Notes: generated by a model from the letters alone, not told the origin. A stretch of 64,000 nucleotides of DNA from Bhargavaea ullalensis (GCF_040545425.1 NZ_JBEPLW010000001.1); one strand, 5' to 3'; shown: positions 41,528 through 51,041, counted from the first letter of the stretch. Made by a program: numbers and translations.

Positions 41528-42190
41528 ATGGATAATCAATTGATTGCAGACAACATTTCTAAATCATTCAATGGAAAAACCGTGGTCCGTGCAACCAGCC
41601 TTAAAATACGAAAAGGCAGTATACATGTGATTGAAGGGAAGAGTGGATCGGGGAAATCGACTTTGCTGAGTATGTTGGGTGGAATGGAAAAGCCGGACAA
41701 AGGGGAAGTTCGCTTTAAGGGATCTTCACTTTACCGACTAAATGATACCGAGCAATCAAAGGTCAGGGGAACCTCTTTCGGTTATGTCTTTCAATCATTT
41801 CATTTGATTCCTGAGTTGACGGTGAAAGAGAATATTGAGTTACCTCTGCAATTCAATCCTCGAGGCGTTAAGAAACACAGGGTTGATGAGATTGCGGATG
41901 CGCTGGGCATTTCATCTCAGTTGGAAAAAAGACCTGACTTTCTATCCGGCGGTGAACAGCAGCGGGTTGCCATCGCGAGGGCCGTCATCACGAATCCTGA
42001 CATCTTATTTGCAGATGAACCAACTGGCAACTTGGATCAAGCCACGTCTAAAACTGTTGTAGAACTCTTAACCACTCTTGTGGAGTCTATGCAGATCAGT
42101 TTGGTTGTAGTGACACATGAACAAAACCTCTTTTCTCATCCACATCATCTCTATCAGATGGAGAATGGTCGTTTAAGAGAGGTGGATTGA
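41528..42190 (+). CDS. MacB/LolD-type ABC ATP-binding protein
   Basis: 220 residues from the ATG at 41528 behind GGAGGAG. Walker A GKSGSGKST, signature LSGGEQQRV, Walker B ILFADEPTGNLD: the peptide/lipoprotein (MacB, BceA) subfamily. It is translationally coupled to the FtsX-like permease. An AT-rich palindrome lies upstream of its promoter region. Such pairs often give resistance to peptide antibiotics. Confidence 0.9.
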   Translation: MDNQLIADNISKSFNGKTVVRATSLKIRKGSIHVIEGKSGSGKSTLLSMLGGMEKPDKGEVRFKGSSLYRLNDTEQSKVRGTSFGYVFQSFHLIPELTVKENIELPLQFNPRGVKKHRVDEIADALGISSQLEKRPDFLSGGEQQRVAIARAVITNPDILFADEPTGNLDQATSKTVVELLTTLVESMQISLVVVTHEQNLFSHPHHLYQMENGRLREVD

Positions 42191-42192
42191 AC

Positions 42193-44607
42193 GTGTTTAA
42201 ACTAGCGATGAAGCTAATGCTCTCCAGAAGAAAATGGTTAATCGTCATTATTTGTTCGTTTGCCCTAATGCTTGCCGCCACTTTCTCCATCCTGATGGCT
42301 TCTGAAACGATCAAGTCAAACCTAAAAAAAGCGGCCTATCAAAATTACGGGGAACACACCGGCGTTATACTGGGCGCGGAAGCTTTGAAAGAAGATGTCC
42401 GTAAGAATGCCGATAGCGTCGGTGAGTTTGCATTATCTGATCGGCTGATATTGAAAAACGGCAAAGTGGTATCCGTTGGATGGTTTGATGAAGAGGCACT
42501 TAGGCTAAGTCACATCCGGTTATCCGAAGGTACATTTCCAAGCAAAGCAAATGAAATCGTGATTGAAAGTTCCTATAAGAAATTGCTGGATAAACAGGAT
42601 GGTCAAGTGTGGAAGATCGGAGAAAGCAAACTTCTTGAATTTGAAAGCGGCCATGAGCAAGTGACATTAGCCGGAGTCATTGAAGATTATTCAGCAAACT
42701 GGTCGGTGCCGGCAGGTGTGGAGAAAGGCAAGGATGATTTCCCGAACATCCTAACCTTGAAGCCAGAAATCACCCCCTATCAGACGCATAACTATATGTT
42801 TCAAATCAAGGCCAATAAATACACTGCCCTTGATCAAAGTTCCAGTTTGATCAGTGATTACGGCGAGGGCTTTATTAATTCACGACTTTTACATACGGGG
42901 CTTATCGATTATGGGACTGTCTCAACCGTGGCCTTTGCGTTTCAAATCGTGGTCATCTGCCTGTCCATTATCAGTATTTTAACCCTGCTCTCCTTTTATT
43001 TTGCAAATACAGTGAAGAAGATCGGCATATTTAAAGCGGTTGGCGCGAATACCCGAAATATATTTTCCATCATCAGCTACCAATATTTGATTATGCTGTC
43101 TGCCGGCATATTGCTTGCAGTTCCGATGTCCATCCCGCTTACCACTCTGATTGTGGAGAACACATATGACAATGGAAAACCGAACGATTTAAATTGGGCC
43201 TATATCATCGGGCTGAATCTTGTCATGATTTTAATCATTTCTCTGTGTGTGGTTTTGAAGACCATTCAAGATGTTAGAAAGGTCCATGCATCTTCTGTTG
43301 CCTCTTCCATGCGCGGCAACACTCAACAGCTGGATATTTCAAAGCTGAGAACTGAGAAGTTTATTCTTAAACAGTTATACATGCAAGTTGTGACATATAA
43401 AAAGTGGTCCATCCTTACCGTTCTGTCATTATCTCTCTGTATGCTGGTCATCACCCTGTCAATCTTCATTCAAAAAGAGACAGCTGGGATTTGGGGCAGC
43501 GATGTCGACTATTACATCTCAGCCCAAGAGTTGTTTCAGTCCAAAACGATTGGCCATCTGGAAGTTTTAAAAGAGGAAGGGCTCACAATTTCAGCAAATG
43601 ACGTCAATCGGATCGAAAGCTTACCTTTTGTCTCCAATGTAGAGAAAACTCCCTTCATGGTCGATGTCCATCCTTTAATTGAGGAGGAGTTTATCCCGCA
43701 ATCGCTTGGAAATTGGATATCTTCCCTAGACCCTGAGGAGGGGGCATATAAGGATAAACGAATCATCCCCCATGCCAATTACCAAGTGGTAGATGCAAAA
43801 GGATTTGAAGAATTATACGGAAAGAGATCGTTCGAAGAATTTCAGGGAAAAGTGCTTCTATTGTTACCCTCAGGCATTCATGGCGAAAACTTAAAAGGGC
43901 ATGAGATGCAATTTGTGAGGAAATACAATAGCGGATCTGGTCTTAAAACACAGGAATGGACGTACCCCATCCATGATGTCATGGATGCTTCGGAAGTAGG
44001 AAGGGAAGATTTGGCTTTCACGGTTATTTTAGACGAGGAAACTGCTATTAAAAATGGAATATTCCGAGGGTATTATAATCTCTCCATTTCTACCAAGGAT
44101 TATTTGTCCGAAAAGCAAACTGATGAGCTGGAATCCATTCTGAGCGAAATCGTTTCCACGACACCGGGGAGTCTATATCAAAAGATTTCCGATTTTGAAA
44201 TCGAAGACACAAAGATTTCGTTCTTCTTCGGTTTCCTGGGCAAACTCTCCTATAGCACAGCCATTTTGTTGGCTGTTATCAGTACGATCACGATGATATT
44301 CGGTAAATACAACAACCAAAAGCTCCGTTGGGGAACTTATATGTCCTTAGGGATGAGTAAAAAGCGGGTAATACAATATCTGGGGTTGGAGTTGCTCCTT
44401 TACCTGGTCTGCGGGTCCATCATCAGCACGCTGATCTTTTTGTCCATGGCGTTCTGGATTGGCCATGTATATCCAATATCCCTCTACTTGCTGTATCACT
44501 TGCTTTCGATTGCAATGATCAGTCTATTGCTTCTGACAGGCATTTGTTTAGTCAGAAACCAGATTAACAGACACTCGATACACGATTTGCTGAGAAGAGA
44601 TGAATAA
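42193..44607 (+). CDS. FtsX-like ABC permease
   Basis: About 804 residues from the GTG at 42193 (GAGAGGTGG at good spacing); a TTG six bases earlier is also possible. It has an N-terminal membrane segment (R-R-K-W-L-I-V-I-I-C-S-F-A-L-M-L), a large extracytoplasmic domain, three membrane segments around residues 255-375, a second large domain, and a final cluster of three near 690-795: two FtsX/MacB-type repeats. Works with the ATPase just upstream. Substrate unknown. Confidence 0.83.
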   Translation: MFKLAMKLMLSRRKWLIVIICSFALMLAATFSILMASETIKSNLKKAAYQNYGEHTGVILGAEALKEDVRKNADSVGEFALSDRLILKNGKVVSVGWFDEEALRLSHIRLSEGTFPSKANEIVIESSYKKLLDKQDGQVWKIGESKLLEFESGHEQVTLAGVIEDYSANWSVPAGVEKGKDDFPNILTLKPEITPYQTHNYMFQIKANKYTALDQSSSLISDYGEGFINSRLLHTGLIDYGTVSTVAFAFQIVVICLSIISILTLLSFYFANTVKKIGIFKAVGANTRNIFSIISYQYLIMLSAGILLAVPMSIPLTTLIVENTYDNGKPNDLNWAYIIGLNLVMILIISLCVVLKTIQDVRKVHASSVASSMRGNTQQLDISKLRTEKFILKQLYMQVVTYKKWSILTVLSLSLCMLVITLSIFIQKETAGIWGSDVDYYISAQELFQSKTIGHLEVLKEEGLTISANDVNRIESLPFVSNVEKTPFMVDVHPLIEEEFIPQSLGNWISSLDPEEGAYKDKRIIPHANYQVVDAKGFEELYGKRSFEEFQGKVLLLLPSGIHGENLKGHEMQFVRKYNSGSGLKTQEWTYPIHDVMDASEVGREDLAFTVILDEETAIKNGIFRGYYNLSISTKDYLSEKQTDELESILSEIVSTTPGSLYQKISDFEIEDTKISFFFGFLGKLSYSTAILLAVISTITMIFGKYNNQKLRWGTYMSLGMSKKRVIQYLGLELLLYLVCGSIISTLIFLSMAFWIGHVYPISLYLLYHLLSIAMISLLLLTGICLVRNQINRHSIHDLLRRDE

Positions 44608-44641
44608 GTAAGATGAAATTTTTAACGCGGGGTGGATAAAG

Positions 44642-46024
44642 GTGAGACTGGCAGAACTGATTGGGATTGTGAAAGAAAATTTTTATCTGGCTGTAGTAGT
44701 GGTCATTGCATTAGGTGTCCTGTTTTTCCTGTTGAACAGGAGTTCTATGCATCATGGAAAAGGAGATACCAAAAAGCGGTTGGTTTTGTTGGCCTTGTTC
44801 ATAGGCTATTTGATCATGGTCATCGGCGTCACCTTTCTGAACAGGGGACCGGGCTACACGAGCAACGTGGACTTGTCCCTTTTCTCCTCATACCGGGAAG
44901 CTTGGTATCTTTACAGTACCCGGCACTGGCAGTTCATCTATTTGAATATCCTGATGTTTGTCCCGTTCGGCATACTCGTTCCGCTGCTGAACCCGCGCTT
45001 TAAACAGGCGCTTTGGATGATCGGGGCAGCCATGCTGTTCACACTGTCCATTGAAAGTCTCCAACTGATCACGGGTTACGGGACGTTTGAGGCGGACGAC
45101 CTGTTCAACAATCTGTTGGGCGCGGTCATCGGATACGGTCTCACAATGGGTTTCCTTTCCCTGAAGGAGAAGAAGGGAGTAAAAAGCTCCCTCATCTATC
45201 TGACGCCCTTATTGGTCACAGTCATTTTGTTTGGAAGCATATTTGCCTATTATCATTCCAAGGAGTACGGGAATCTCTCCATCGTCCCGGCGAACCGGGC
45301 AGACATGAAACAGGCCGAAGTAACGACCAACGTAACGTTGGATGGCAGCCGAAAAACTGTCCCCGTCTATCGGGCACCCAGTTATACGAAAGAAAGGGCA
45401 GACGAGTTTGCCGGAGAGTTTTTCGGAAGGATGAAGATTGATCCGGCGGAAATTGAGGATATTTCGTATCCTGATGAAGGGCTGTATCGGGTACATGGAG
45501 ATTCCGCCTACCAACTGTCATTTCGGTTTCTGGATGGAAGCCATAGCCTGACAGATTTTTCTCTGTTGGATGATGGCCGTGAACCGGAAGACGCAGACGA
45601 GGGGAAGGTAAAAGCAAGCCTGAAAAAGTACGGGCTGGAAATTCCCTCGGAGGCCAGCTTCCAAAGGATCGATACGGGGAAGTATGAGTGGACGGTAGAC
45701 CAAGAGGCAAGCGGGAACCGGCTTACAGACGGTGAATTGTCCGTCACCTACTACAATGACGGGACCGTGAAGGAATTCGATAACCGCCTGGTTACCTATG
45801 AGAAACAAAAAGATGTCCGGATCAAAAGCGAACAGGAGGCCTATCAGGAGCTTTTGAAAGGGAAGTTCCAGACATACTTAGAGGACCGTAAAATTAGTAG
45901 CTTGCAAATCAATGATGTGAAGATACGCTATACGTTAGATTCGAAAGGCTACTACCAGCCGGTATATGCCTTCGAGAGCGAAGTTAATGGCAAGGAAATG
46001 AATATTTTGGTTCCAGGGATATAG
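44642..46024 (+). CDS. VanZ-like membrane protein with a C-terminal extracytoplasmic domain
   Basis: 460 residues from a GTG. Residues ~1-200 hold a VanZ-like domain with five or six membrane segments: I-G-Y-L-I-M-V-I-G-V-T-F-L-N-R-G-P, N-I-L-M-F-V-P-F-G-I-L-V-P, S-I-E-S-L-Q-L-I-T-G-Y-G-T-F-E-A-D-D-L-F-N-N-L-L-G. The last ~250 residues lie outside the membrane and have paired beta-rich repeats (V-T-Y-Y-N-D-G-T-V-K-E-F) reminiscent of YycI-type domains. VanZ-family proteins affect teicoplanin or lipoglycopeptide resistance. The fusion is unusual. Confidence 0.75.
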   Translation: MRLAELIGIVKENFYLAVVVVIALGVLFFLLNRSSMHHGKGDTKKRLVLLALFIGYLIMVIGVTFLNRGPGYTSNVDLSLFSSYREAWYLYSTRHWQFIYLNILMFVPFGILVPLLNPRFKQALWMIGAAMLFTLSIESLQLITGYGTFEADDLFNNLLGAVIGYGLTMGFLSLKEKKGVKSSLIYLTPLLVTVILFGSIFAYYHSKEYGNLSIVPANRADMKQAEVTTNVTLDGSRKTVPVYRAPSYTKERADEFAGEFFGRMKIDPAEIEDISYPDEGLYRVHGDSAYQLSFRFLDGSHSLTDFSLLDDGREPEDADEGKVKASLKKYGLEIPSEASFQRIDTGKYEWTVDQEASGNRLTDGELSVTYYNDGTVKEFDNRLVTYEKQKDVRIKSEQEAYQELLKGKFQTYLEDRKISSLQINDVKIRYTLDSKGYYQPVYAFESEVNGKEMNILVPGI

Positions 46025-46162
46025 AGAGTTTTATTTGCGGAAATTAGGAGTTAAGCACTAGAAGTAGAAGTTTAATTGTAATAAAAGACATACTTGTTAC
46101 TTTATTGAAATGGTGTTATGTTTATCTTGTGTTAAAAAAATACTTTTTGGGGAGAGAGTTAT

Positions 46163-46555
46163 ATGAGAAAGGTAAAAAAAACATTACTTACATCATTGTT
46201 AGCAGGTGCTTTGCTTCTACCAATGTCTGTCTCTGCTTATAGTGGTACATATTCATTCGACATCCATAGCAGTGTTCAAGGTACTAAAGTGCATTCTCTA
46301 GCACAAAAAAAGACAACTACAAAATTAACAGCAAACAGTTATGATTCAAACGGTAATATTTCTTCTACTAAATATAAGTATTCTGTTTCTCTTGTTAAGT
46401 TTTTGAAATCTTACTCAGTTAGTGCAACTGCAAATGGTTATAGTACCACTAAAGATTTCGGTACTGTTAATGCAGGTGACTATAAAGTGAATGTACTGAA
46501 AAATACTGGAACTATCTACAATAGAGTTAAGGGTAGTGGGACAATCAATCAGTAA
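46163..46555 (+). CDS. Small secreted protein, unknown
   Basis: 130 residues. Signal peptide K-K-T-L-L-T-S-L-L-A-G-A-L-L-L-P with cleavage near V-S-A-Y. The mature part (~105 residues) is rich in Ser, Thr, Tyr and Lys, with alternating residues suggesting beta structure and no Cys. ATG behind GGGGAGAG. Very low GC. Its stop overlaps the start of the next secreted-protein gene. Confidence 0.65.
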   Translation: MRKVKKTLLTSLLAGALLLPMSVSAYSGTYSFDIHSSVQGTKVHSLAQKKTTTKLTANSYDSNGNISSTKYKYSVSLVKFLKSYSVSATANGYSTTKDFGTVNAGDYKVNVLKNTGTIYNRVKGSGTINQ

Positions 46556-47583
46556 TGAGAAGGGGGAGAGTTAAGATTAATAAGAAGAAAATTTATAGTT
46601 TCCTAATAGGAGTTGGGGTGTTTCTTCTAAGTTTTTCTTTATTCGAATTAAAAGGATTTGCACAAAGTATAAAAATCGATGAGTGGATAGAAACAGAGCA
46701 ACAATCTTCCATAGAAATAATTGATAGAGAAGAAAAAAAATCTGCTTCACAAAAATCTACTAACGAAAATTTCTTATTGCTTCATAATAATGGTGAGCCT
46801 ATTAACACCAATATAATTAATGGGAAAACAGACTTTTACCTTGAAGCTATTTCGAAAAACAAAGTAAATGGAATGGAAGTCATTGACTACTATTTTAATC
46901 AGGTAGATAACAAAGAACGTGATTTATCTGACATCAAAGAAACGGCTTCGGAGCGCAGTAAAGAAATCTTAAACGACATTAAGAACGAAAAAAACATCGA
47001 TTCATCCCAATACTCGACATTTGCAGTAGCTAGTGTTTCCAATCCTGTGGTCAGAAATTTCAATTGGACGTTTAATAGCTCCAGTCATTATTTAACTACA
47101 ACTGTTGAAATGAGCAGAAGGTCTAGTAATGCATCGATTAACGGTGTTAAAGGATCGGTTTGGGACGTCATTACTAATACTCAATACGAGCGTAAAACTG
47201 GTCTTAGATATTTAAACAATCTATATACTAGGTTAGCTGTTCCTTATACTTATCAAACTTTGTTAGACTGGGGTCCAGCCAGTACAAATAGTGGTGACGT
47301 CTCAGTGTCATTATCAGGAGCCGGTGTACCGGGCATAAGTTATAATTTCTCAACTGGTACTCTTTATAATACTAGCGATCTTTCCTCTAAAAGTTCTAAA
47401 TACGGTAGATGGAAATTTTCTAGGGCGGTCTATCCTGTATATGCAAATAGATTAACTACTCGTCCAGCAATTAGATCATCAAATACAAAAGGAAATTTTG
47501 CTCTTCAATTAAGCCATTCACTCGTATTTGACAATGTTACAAATAATACTGGCGTTATAACTATCACTACACCAGACCGATAA
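46555..47583 (+). CDS. Secreted protein, unknown, paired with the preceding gene
   Basis: Up to 342 residues. The ATG at 46555 overlaps the previous stop, but AAGGGGGAGAG lies after it, so translation may start a few codons later at a non-ATG codon. A membrane or signal segment follows (I-Y-S-F-L-I-G-V-G-V-F-L-L-S-F). The C-terminal ~190 residues are Ser/Thr/Asn rich and look like a beta-sandwich. No family recognised. A strong terminator follows. Confidence 0.6.
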   Translation: MRRGRVKINKKKIYSFLIGVGVFLLSFSLFELKGFAQSIKIDEWIETEQQSSIEIIDREEKKSASQKSTNENFLLLHNNGEPINTNIINGKTDFYLEAISKNKVNGMEVIDYYFNQVDNKERDLSDIKETASERSKEILNDIKNEKNIDSSQYSTFAVASVSNPVVRNFNWTFNSSSHYLTTTVEMSRRSSNASINGVKGSVWDVITNTQYERKTGLRYLNNLYTRLAVPYTYQTLLDWGPASTNSGDVSVSLSGAGVPGISYNFSTGTLYNTSDLSSKSSKYGRWKFSRAVYPVYANRLTTRPAIRSSNTKGNFALQLSHSLVFDNVTNNTGVITITTPDR

Positions 47584-47586
47584 AAC

Positions 47587-47633
47587 ACCTTAAAAAGATG
47601 TAGCTTGATTGTAGCTCATCTTTTTAAGGTTTT
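47587..47633 (+). terminator. Strong terminator after the secreted-protein pair
   Basis: ACCTTAAAAAGATG and CATCTTTTTAAGGT pair perfectly over 14 bases with an inner AGCT/AGCT stem, followed by TTTTC. Confidence 0.9.
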
Positions 47634-47756
47634 CGATTGCTCTAATTACGTCTTTAGTTTTTGTCCTTTGGATAAAAAACATATCTTTTAGCACTGGAGT
47701 TATTTTCTTTTTTGATTTAATATCACTATAAGATATTTTTGAAAAGGGTGGATATA

Positions 47757-47885
47757 ATGGGAAAGGCGTTCAAAATCTTATTAACTATTTCCTTAATAAT
47801 TTTGGCTTTTAATAGTTTTTTTTTAGTAAACTATTTAAAAAATATAACTGAATTAATGGGTGCATTAATAAATTCGACTTACTAA
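47757..47885 (+). CDS. 42-residue membrane peptide
   Basis: ATG at 47757 behind AAAGGGTGG. One hydrophobic helix (F-K-I-L-L-T-I-S-L-I-I-L-A-F-N-S-F-F-L-V) is followed by a short amphipathic tail ending I-N-S-T-Y. Bounded by a terminator on each side. No homologue recognised. It might be a leaderless toxin-like or signalling peptide, but nothing in the sequence decides that. Confidence 0.5.
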   Translation: MGKAFKILLTISLIILAFNSFFLVNYLKNITELMGALINSTY

Positions 47886-47935
47886 ATATTTTTATAAGTT
47901 TAATTCTAAATAACACCCCTGCAAGTGAACCACCC

Positions 47936-47974
47936 CCGAATTACGGACACTTTAAGTCCTGGTTCGGTTTTTTT
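47936..47974 (+). terminator. Terminator; sequence also resembles an IS3-family end
   Basis: CCGAA/TTCGG with inner GGAC/GTCC, then seven T. The stretch from 47926 (TGAACCACCCCCGAATTACGGACAC) is reminiscent of the TG-starting C-rich ends of IS150-group elements, but no transposase or second end was found. Nothing else is visible from here to 48065. Confidence 0.5.
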
Positions 47975-48065
47975 GTGTTGCCATAACTCCGTTATACTGG
48001 GCAGAAATTTGAGCGGAGGAGATTTTGATGAGCTGCCCATCCAATAGTGAACCTAATCGCGGACC

Positions 48066-48447
48066 TCAATCATAAAACTCTCCCTTGTCGATGGTGATGT
48101 TGTTGTCTGAGAGAGACGTGGGAGCATCGGCAGTCCAGCTATAGGGGAGCAGTCTGCGAAGAATAGTTGAAAAAGGATCAAGAGAAACATTGCCTATCTC
48201 TACAGGATTGCAAGAGACCGCTGTCAAGGTATGAATGGTTAATTCGCCGCGAGTCTCGAGACCTTGTGGGAAACGAATTAAGTCTCTTTGATCCTTAGGC
48301 CAAAAGCCGAACGTTCAGCCCTATAGGAAAATCAATTATGGTTGTTTGTCGTGTTAGATCAGTCCAAACAAGCAAAGGCTTGAGTAGTAGTTGATTAAAT
48401 TCTGAGGTCAACAATCGAACGTCATTTGAAATGATAAAACCTGAATT
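48066..48447 (-). pseudogene. Frameshifted gene remnant
   Basis: Two minus-strand frames read as protein in succession. From 48447: G-F-I-I-S-N-D-V-R-L-L-T-S-E-F-N-Q, to D-F-P-I-G-L-N-V-R. Then, after a frame change near 48310, F-W-P-K-D-Q-R-D-L-I-R-F-P-Q-G-L-E-T, continuing to I-D-K-G-E-F-Y-D and a stop at 48066. Together ~125 codons of one gene without a start codon and with one frameshift. The family is not recognised. Confidence 0.5.
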
Positions 48448-48496
48448 CTATGTCTTTTTATCAACAGAGAATTCAGTCAAATTCACATAGAATCAA

Positions 48497-48940
48497 TCAG
48501 TCGTAAATTGACACTGTAAATGATGTGCCGTAATGGCTCACAAGACCTAAATCATACGTTCCTTTAGAGATTCCTCTCCAAACTGCACAATTATCACCCT
48601 TGACACCAGAGGTAGTTCGTTCCTTGTCAAACAAGGACACAGGCGCTTTTTCTAACCCGAAGGTAACTTTAGTGGTACCTGGAATGCAGGCCTTTAAATC
48701 GCCACCCCCAGATTGAATCCGAACTACTTTCGACATAGTGTATGTACCGATATGGTCCCACTCTCCAGCTCCAAACACTGTAATTGGAGGGGGAACTTCG
48801 GGTAGGTCTTCTACTAATACACCATCAACAGATATAACAGTTGTATTAGTATCATCCGATTTATCAGAGGCAAACACAGATTGACCTGTACTGAAAACCA
48901 AAGCTATTGAAAGGAAAAATAAGATTAATCCTCTTTTCAA
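48497..48940 (-). CDS. Secreted protein, unknown
   Basis: 147 residues with a clear signal peptide (K-R-G-L-I-L-F-F-L-S-I-A-L-V-F, cleavage near V-F-A-S). The mature part has two cysteines (L-K-A-C-I-P and D-N-C-A-V-W) that could form a disulfide. ATG at 48940 behind GGGAGGAGGTG. Divergent from the sigma-factor gene; the ~220-base AT-rich gap between them presumably carries both promoters. Confidence 0.65.
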   Translation of the reverse strand: MKRGLILFFLSIALVFSTGQSVFASDKSDDTNTTVISVDGVLVEDLPEVPPPITVFGAGEWDHIGTYTMSKVVRIQSGGGDLKACIPGTTKVTFGLEKAPVSLFDKERTTSGVKGDNCAVWRGISKGTYDLGLVSHYGTSFTVSIYD

Positions 48941-49164
48941 TTATATTCACCTCCTCCCATAATAAAACAATAACATATTTTTGATAAATATACATTAAAA
49001 ACTATTATTGTTTTAAGTTTTATTTTTCCTTTTAATTTACATTAATTACATCTGAGAAAAACTATCTAAACTGCTTGATTTGACGCAAACCTAGTTAGTG
49101 TTAAGCCATCAAAAATCTTGTTTACCTTTTCTTAATTCAATCGTTAATTAATTAGGAGGGTATT

Positions 49165-49665
49165 ATGGAAGAAGAACTAGGTGTTTTTCTATCAACAAAA
49201 CTTGAAAAAGTATATAAAACACTAAGAAAGGTGGGAGCCGATAAGGAGGATGCAGAAGATATAATTCAAGAAACAGCCTATCGATTTATTTTATATATTG
49301 AGGGAATTGATATCGATTATTCAGAAGCATGGCTGCACCGCGTGGCCATCAATCAGTTTTACGATTTAATGAAGAAAAGAAAAACGATTGGGGGTTATCT
49401 GGAGAACATCAAAATTGAAGACTTACTTGATTATCATACTCCCGAACAAGTAGTACTTGACATTGAAAGCCGTCAAAAAATAAATAAATGGTTTGATAAT
49501 ATATCCCGAAAAGACAAAGAAATGATTTTACTTAAATACGTGGCAGGGTTATCACTTAAGGAAATCGCAATCATTTATAAAACAACCGATAAATCTGTCA
49601 AAACACAGCTCGCAAGATCTAGAACAAAATTGAAAAGGTTAATTCGTTGGGAGGAGAAAGTATGA
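49165..49665 (+). CDS. ECF-type RNA polymerase sigma factor
   Basis: 166 residues. Region 2 D-K-E-D-A-E-D-I-I-Q-E-T-A-Y-R-F near residue 25 and region 4 K-D-K-E-M-I-L-L-K-Y-V-A-G-L-S-L-K-E-I-A-I-I-Y near residue 115 identify a group-IV sigma factor. ATG behind AGGAGGG. An ATGA overlap links it to the membrane protein that follows, its presumed anti-sigma factor. Targets may include the nearby secreted-protein genes. Confidence 0.9.
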   Translation: MEEELGVFLSTKLEKVYKTLRKVGADKEDAEDIIQETAYRFILYIEGIDIDYSEAWLHRVAINQFYDLMKKRKTIGGYLENIKIEDLLDYHTPEQVVLDIESRQKINKWFDNISRKDKEMILLKYVAGLSLKEIAIIYKTTDKSVKTQLARSRTKLKRLIRWEEKV

Positions 49666-50591
49666 AGGAACATCCAAATCGAATCTTTGATAAAGGTTTA
49701 TACGATGACGTATTAAAAAAAGCAAAAAAGCGATCGAATCGTAGAACTGTTATTATTTCGTTGACCATTACATTTATAGCTTTTTTATCGCTGGCGACAC
49801 TTTTATTTTTTGCGTACCAGAACATGAAGAACTCTATGGAAGACTACTCGGAATTTAGATTAACAGAATCAAAAATACAAGGCGCAAATATTAATCATGA
49901 TAAGATTACAATCAGCTATGGTATAGAGTCAGCTATCACTCAAGAACAGTACATAAAGAATATCGCAGGTTTACCTTTCACGTGGTACAATGAGCAAACT
50001 CTCTATAAAATTTATGATAATCCAACTACAATTATGGATAGCTCGATTACCTCAACAGATGGGATTCAACATTATAGAAATGGGCAGAGGGTAATCAATT
50101 TTAGATATCCAACTGCTGGTGTTGCCAATGATGATCGCGAGTTGCTGAAGAACCTTCCTGCCAACGCAAAAGTTGAAGTAGCTCTCTCTTTTAAGAAAGC
50201 TATGAAAGTTGAGGAACTCGCTGATTATTTCCCGAATGCCCAGTGGGGGTGGGTGGCAGATCCTAAAATGGAGGAAAGAGTGGAAGAAGAGCTTACATCT
50301 GTCACGAGCACTGAAGAGAGAAAACGTATAGGATATATGATTGGTGATTATGCATATGGTTTTAAATTGGATAAGGACGTAAATAAGTCTTCCACCCATT
50401 TTATAAAAGCATTAAAGAAATTAGAGAAACAAAATCATCAAACTGCAACTTCTATTTTGTCTAAAACAACTACTCCAGAAGACTTGGAGATATCAGGGGT
50501 TGTGGTAACGGGATCCGCTTCTGAATTGTCTTCGCTCAATCATATGGACCTCATTCAATTTGTCAGTGTAGGTGTTATCATTCCATATTAA
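49662..50591 (+). CDS. Probable anti-sigma factor (membrane)
   Basis: About 309 residues from the ATG at 49662 (GGAGGAG upstream). A ~30-residue cytoplasmic N-terminus (D-K-G-L-Y-D-D-V-L-K-K-A-K-K-R-S), one membrane segment (V-I-I-S-L-T-I-T-F-I-A-F-L-S-L-A-T-L-L), then a ~230-residue outer domain as in Sigma_reg_N/C anti-sigma factors of Bacillus. Coupled to the sigma gene. Outer signal unknown. Confidence 0.78.
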   Translation: MKEHPNRIFDKGLYDDVLKKAKKRSNRRTVIISLTITFIAFLSLATLLFFAYQNMKNSMEDYSEFRLTESKIQGANINHDKITISYGIESAITQEQYIKNIAGLPFTWYNEQTLYKIYDNPTTIMDSSITSTDGIQHYRNGQRVINFRYPTAGVANDDRELLKNLPANAKVEVALSFKKAMKVEELADYFPNAQWGWVADPKMEERVEEELTSVTSTEERKRIGYMIGDYAYGFKLDKDVNKSSTHFIKALKKLEKQNHQTATSILSKTTTPEDLEISGVVVTGSASELSSLNHMDLIQFVSVGVIIPY

Positions 50592-50630
50592 ACCTGAATA
50601 TAGAAATTTCATTTTTAGAAAAAGAATCAC

Positions 50631-50665
50631 AAAACGGAGAAGAACATTTTGTTCTTCTCCGTTTT
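50631..50665 (+). terminator. Terminator of the sigma/anti-sigma operon
   Basis: AAAACGGAGAAGAACA and TGTTCTTCTCCGTTTT are perfectly complementary over 16 bases with a three-base loop. Confidence 0.9.
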
Positions 50666-50880
50666 CCTATTGTTCTATGAAATTCTAAGGAAATGGTAGA
50701 CAATCCAAAGAGCAATGCGGTATAGTTATGAAAACACAATGTTTACAAAGTAATCAATAGCCGTTATTAAACTAACCATATAAAAAGACAAAAATAAAAG
50801 AGCAGTGCAGCCAACACTACTCTTTTGGATCAAGCTTAGCCCTCTAAAAGGTTCGCCAACCTAGTCTAAGCTTTGATAGA

Positions 50881-50904
50881 ACCATGATGCGCCAACATCA
50901 TGGT
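50881..50904. other. Perfect small hairpin in the rep leader region
   Basis: ACCATGATG and CATCATGGT flank CGCCAA, a perfect 9-bp stem about 200 bases upstream of the replication gene. Together with the attenuator-like hairpin at 51042 it suggests a regulated leader. The rest of 50666-50880 shows no gene. Confidence 0.45.
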
Positions 50905-51041
50905 GGTTCATATAATTATATGTACCCATATCATATAGTATTTGAACCGGTTGTGCAACGATTTTTGTTCGTGTCCTCTCGACGTTTGTCGAGACTGCAC
51001 GGCATTTTTCGGACCCTTCTATCTATCAGAGCCACATTCAG

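Noticed and set aside
47926..48060. Possible IS3-family insertion sequence starting TGAACCACCCCCGAATT.
   Set aside because: Only one end-like motif is present, it doubles as a terminator hairpin, and no transposase frame or opposite end was found.
50929..50945. TATGTACCCATATCATA, a PlcR-box-like sequence upstream of rep.
   Set aside because: The half sites are nine bases apart, the interior positions do not match, the surroundings are AT-rich and no linked gene fits PlcR control.
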